From contig CABSEO010000144.1 in NCBI GenBank assembly GCA_902476665.1, positions 1-5,847 of the forward strand: 5,847 nt of DNA. Direction: 5' to 3'. A model generated the notes under the pieces. The model did no database searches and was not told the DNA's origin. It was given only the letters and a program-made list of their open reading frames with translations. Position 1 is the stretch's first letter. Each line of letters opens with the position of its first letter. The position numbers and the translations under genes were made by a program. This DNA is from an uncultured Emergencia sp. Its GTDB lineage: Bacteria > Bacillota > Clostridia > Peptostreptococcales > Anaerovoracaceae. Shown piece by piece: positions 5,846-5,847 of the stretch.

Positions 5846-5847
5846 GA

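Noticed and set aside
5832..5847. ATG at 5832 as the start of a new + strand gene
   Set aside because: No ribosome binding site or promoter precedes it, and only five codons are visible. The minus-strand reading of the same bases is more protein-like.

Overview
The window looks like a chromosomal segment of a Gram-positive anaerobe of the Clostridia, probably Lachnospiraceae. This is inferred from moderate GC content, strong AGGAGG-type ribosome binding sites, intrinsic terminators with T-tracts, a FeoA-FeoB fusion, a DUF1847 protein and a CHAP domain of the 'WCxCFVSWC' type. No mobile element, CRISPR array, tRNA or rRNA was seen. Nearly all genes read on the + strand.

Layout: (1) positions 2-70 hold the last codons of an upstream gene, possibly a nitroreductase. 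It is followed by an intact HAD-family phosphatase (123-806) that ends at a hairpin terminator (821-865). (2) An iron-uptake unit follows. A well-formed promoter (989-1017) has its -35 box inside an inverted repeat that resembles a metal-regulator operator. A structured leader of about 130 bases leads to a fused FeoA-FeoB ferrous iron transporter (1155-3566), and 26 bases later comes a cysteine-rich DUF1847 protein (3593-4240). A very strong intrinsic terminator (4272-4312) closes the unit. (3) About 285 bases without a convincing gene follow. (4) An envelope pair comes next: a small lipoprotein (4598-5104) overlapping by 7 bases a membrane-anchored CHAP-domain gene (5098-5744). The CHAP reading frame is broken just after its catalytic motif, so it appears to be a pseudogene or a sequence error. 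A hairpin terminator (5761-5800) follows. (5) The right edge may hold the 3' end of a convergent minus-strand gene (5774-5845).

The iron unit is the functional centre. The transporter would bring Fe2+ into the cytoplasm using its GTPase domain. The co-transcribed Cys-rich protein is a candidate partner in handling or sensing metal, and the palindrome over the -35 box gives a simple route for repression when iron is plentiful. I did not find a clearly new multi-gene system. The best leads are the operator/leader arrangement of the feo unit, the feo-DUF1847 linkage and the broken CHAP gene.
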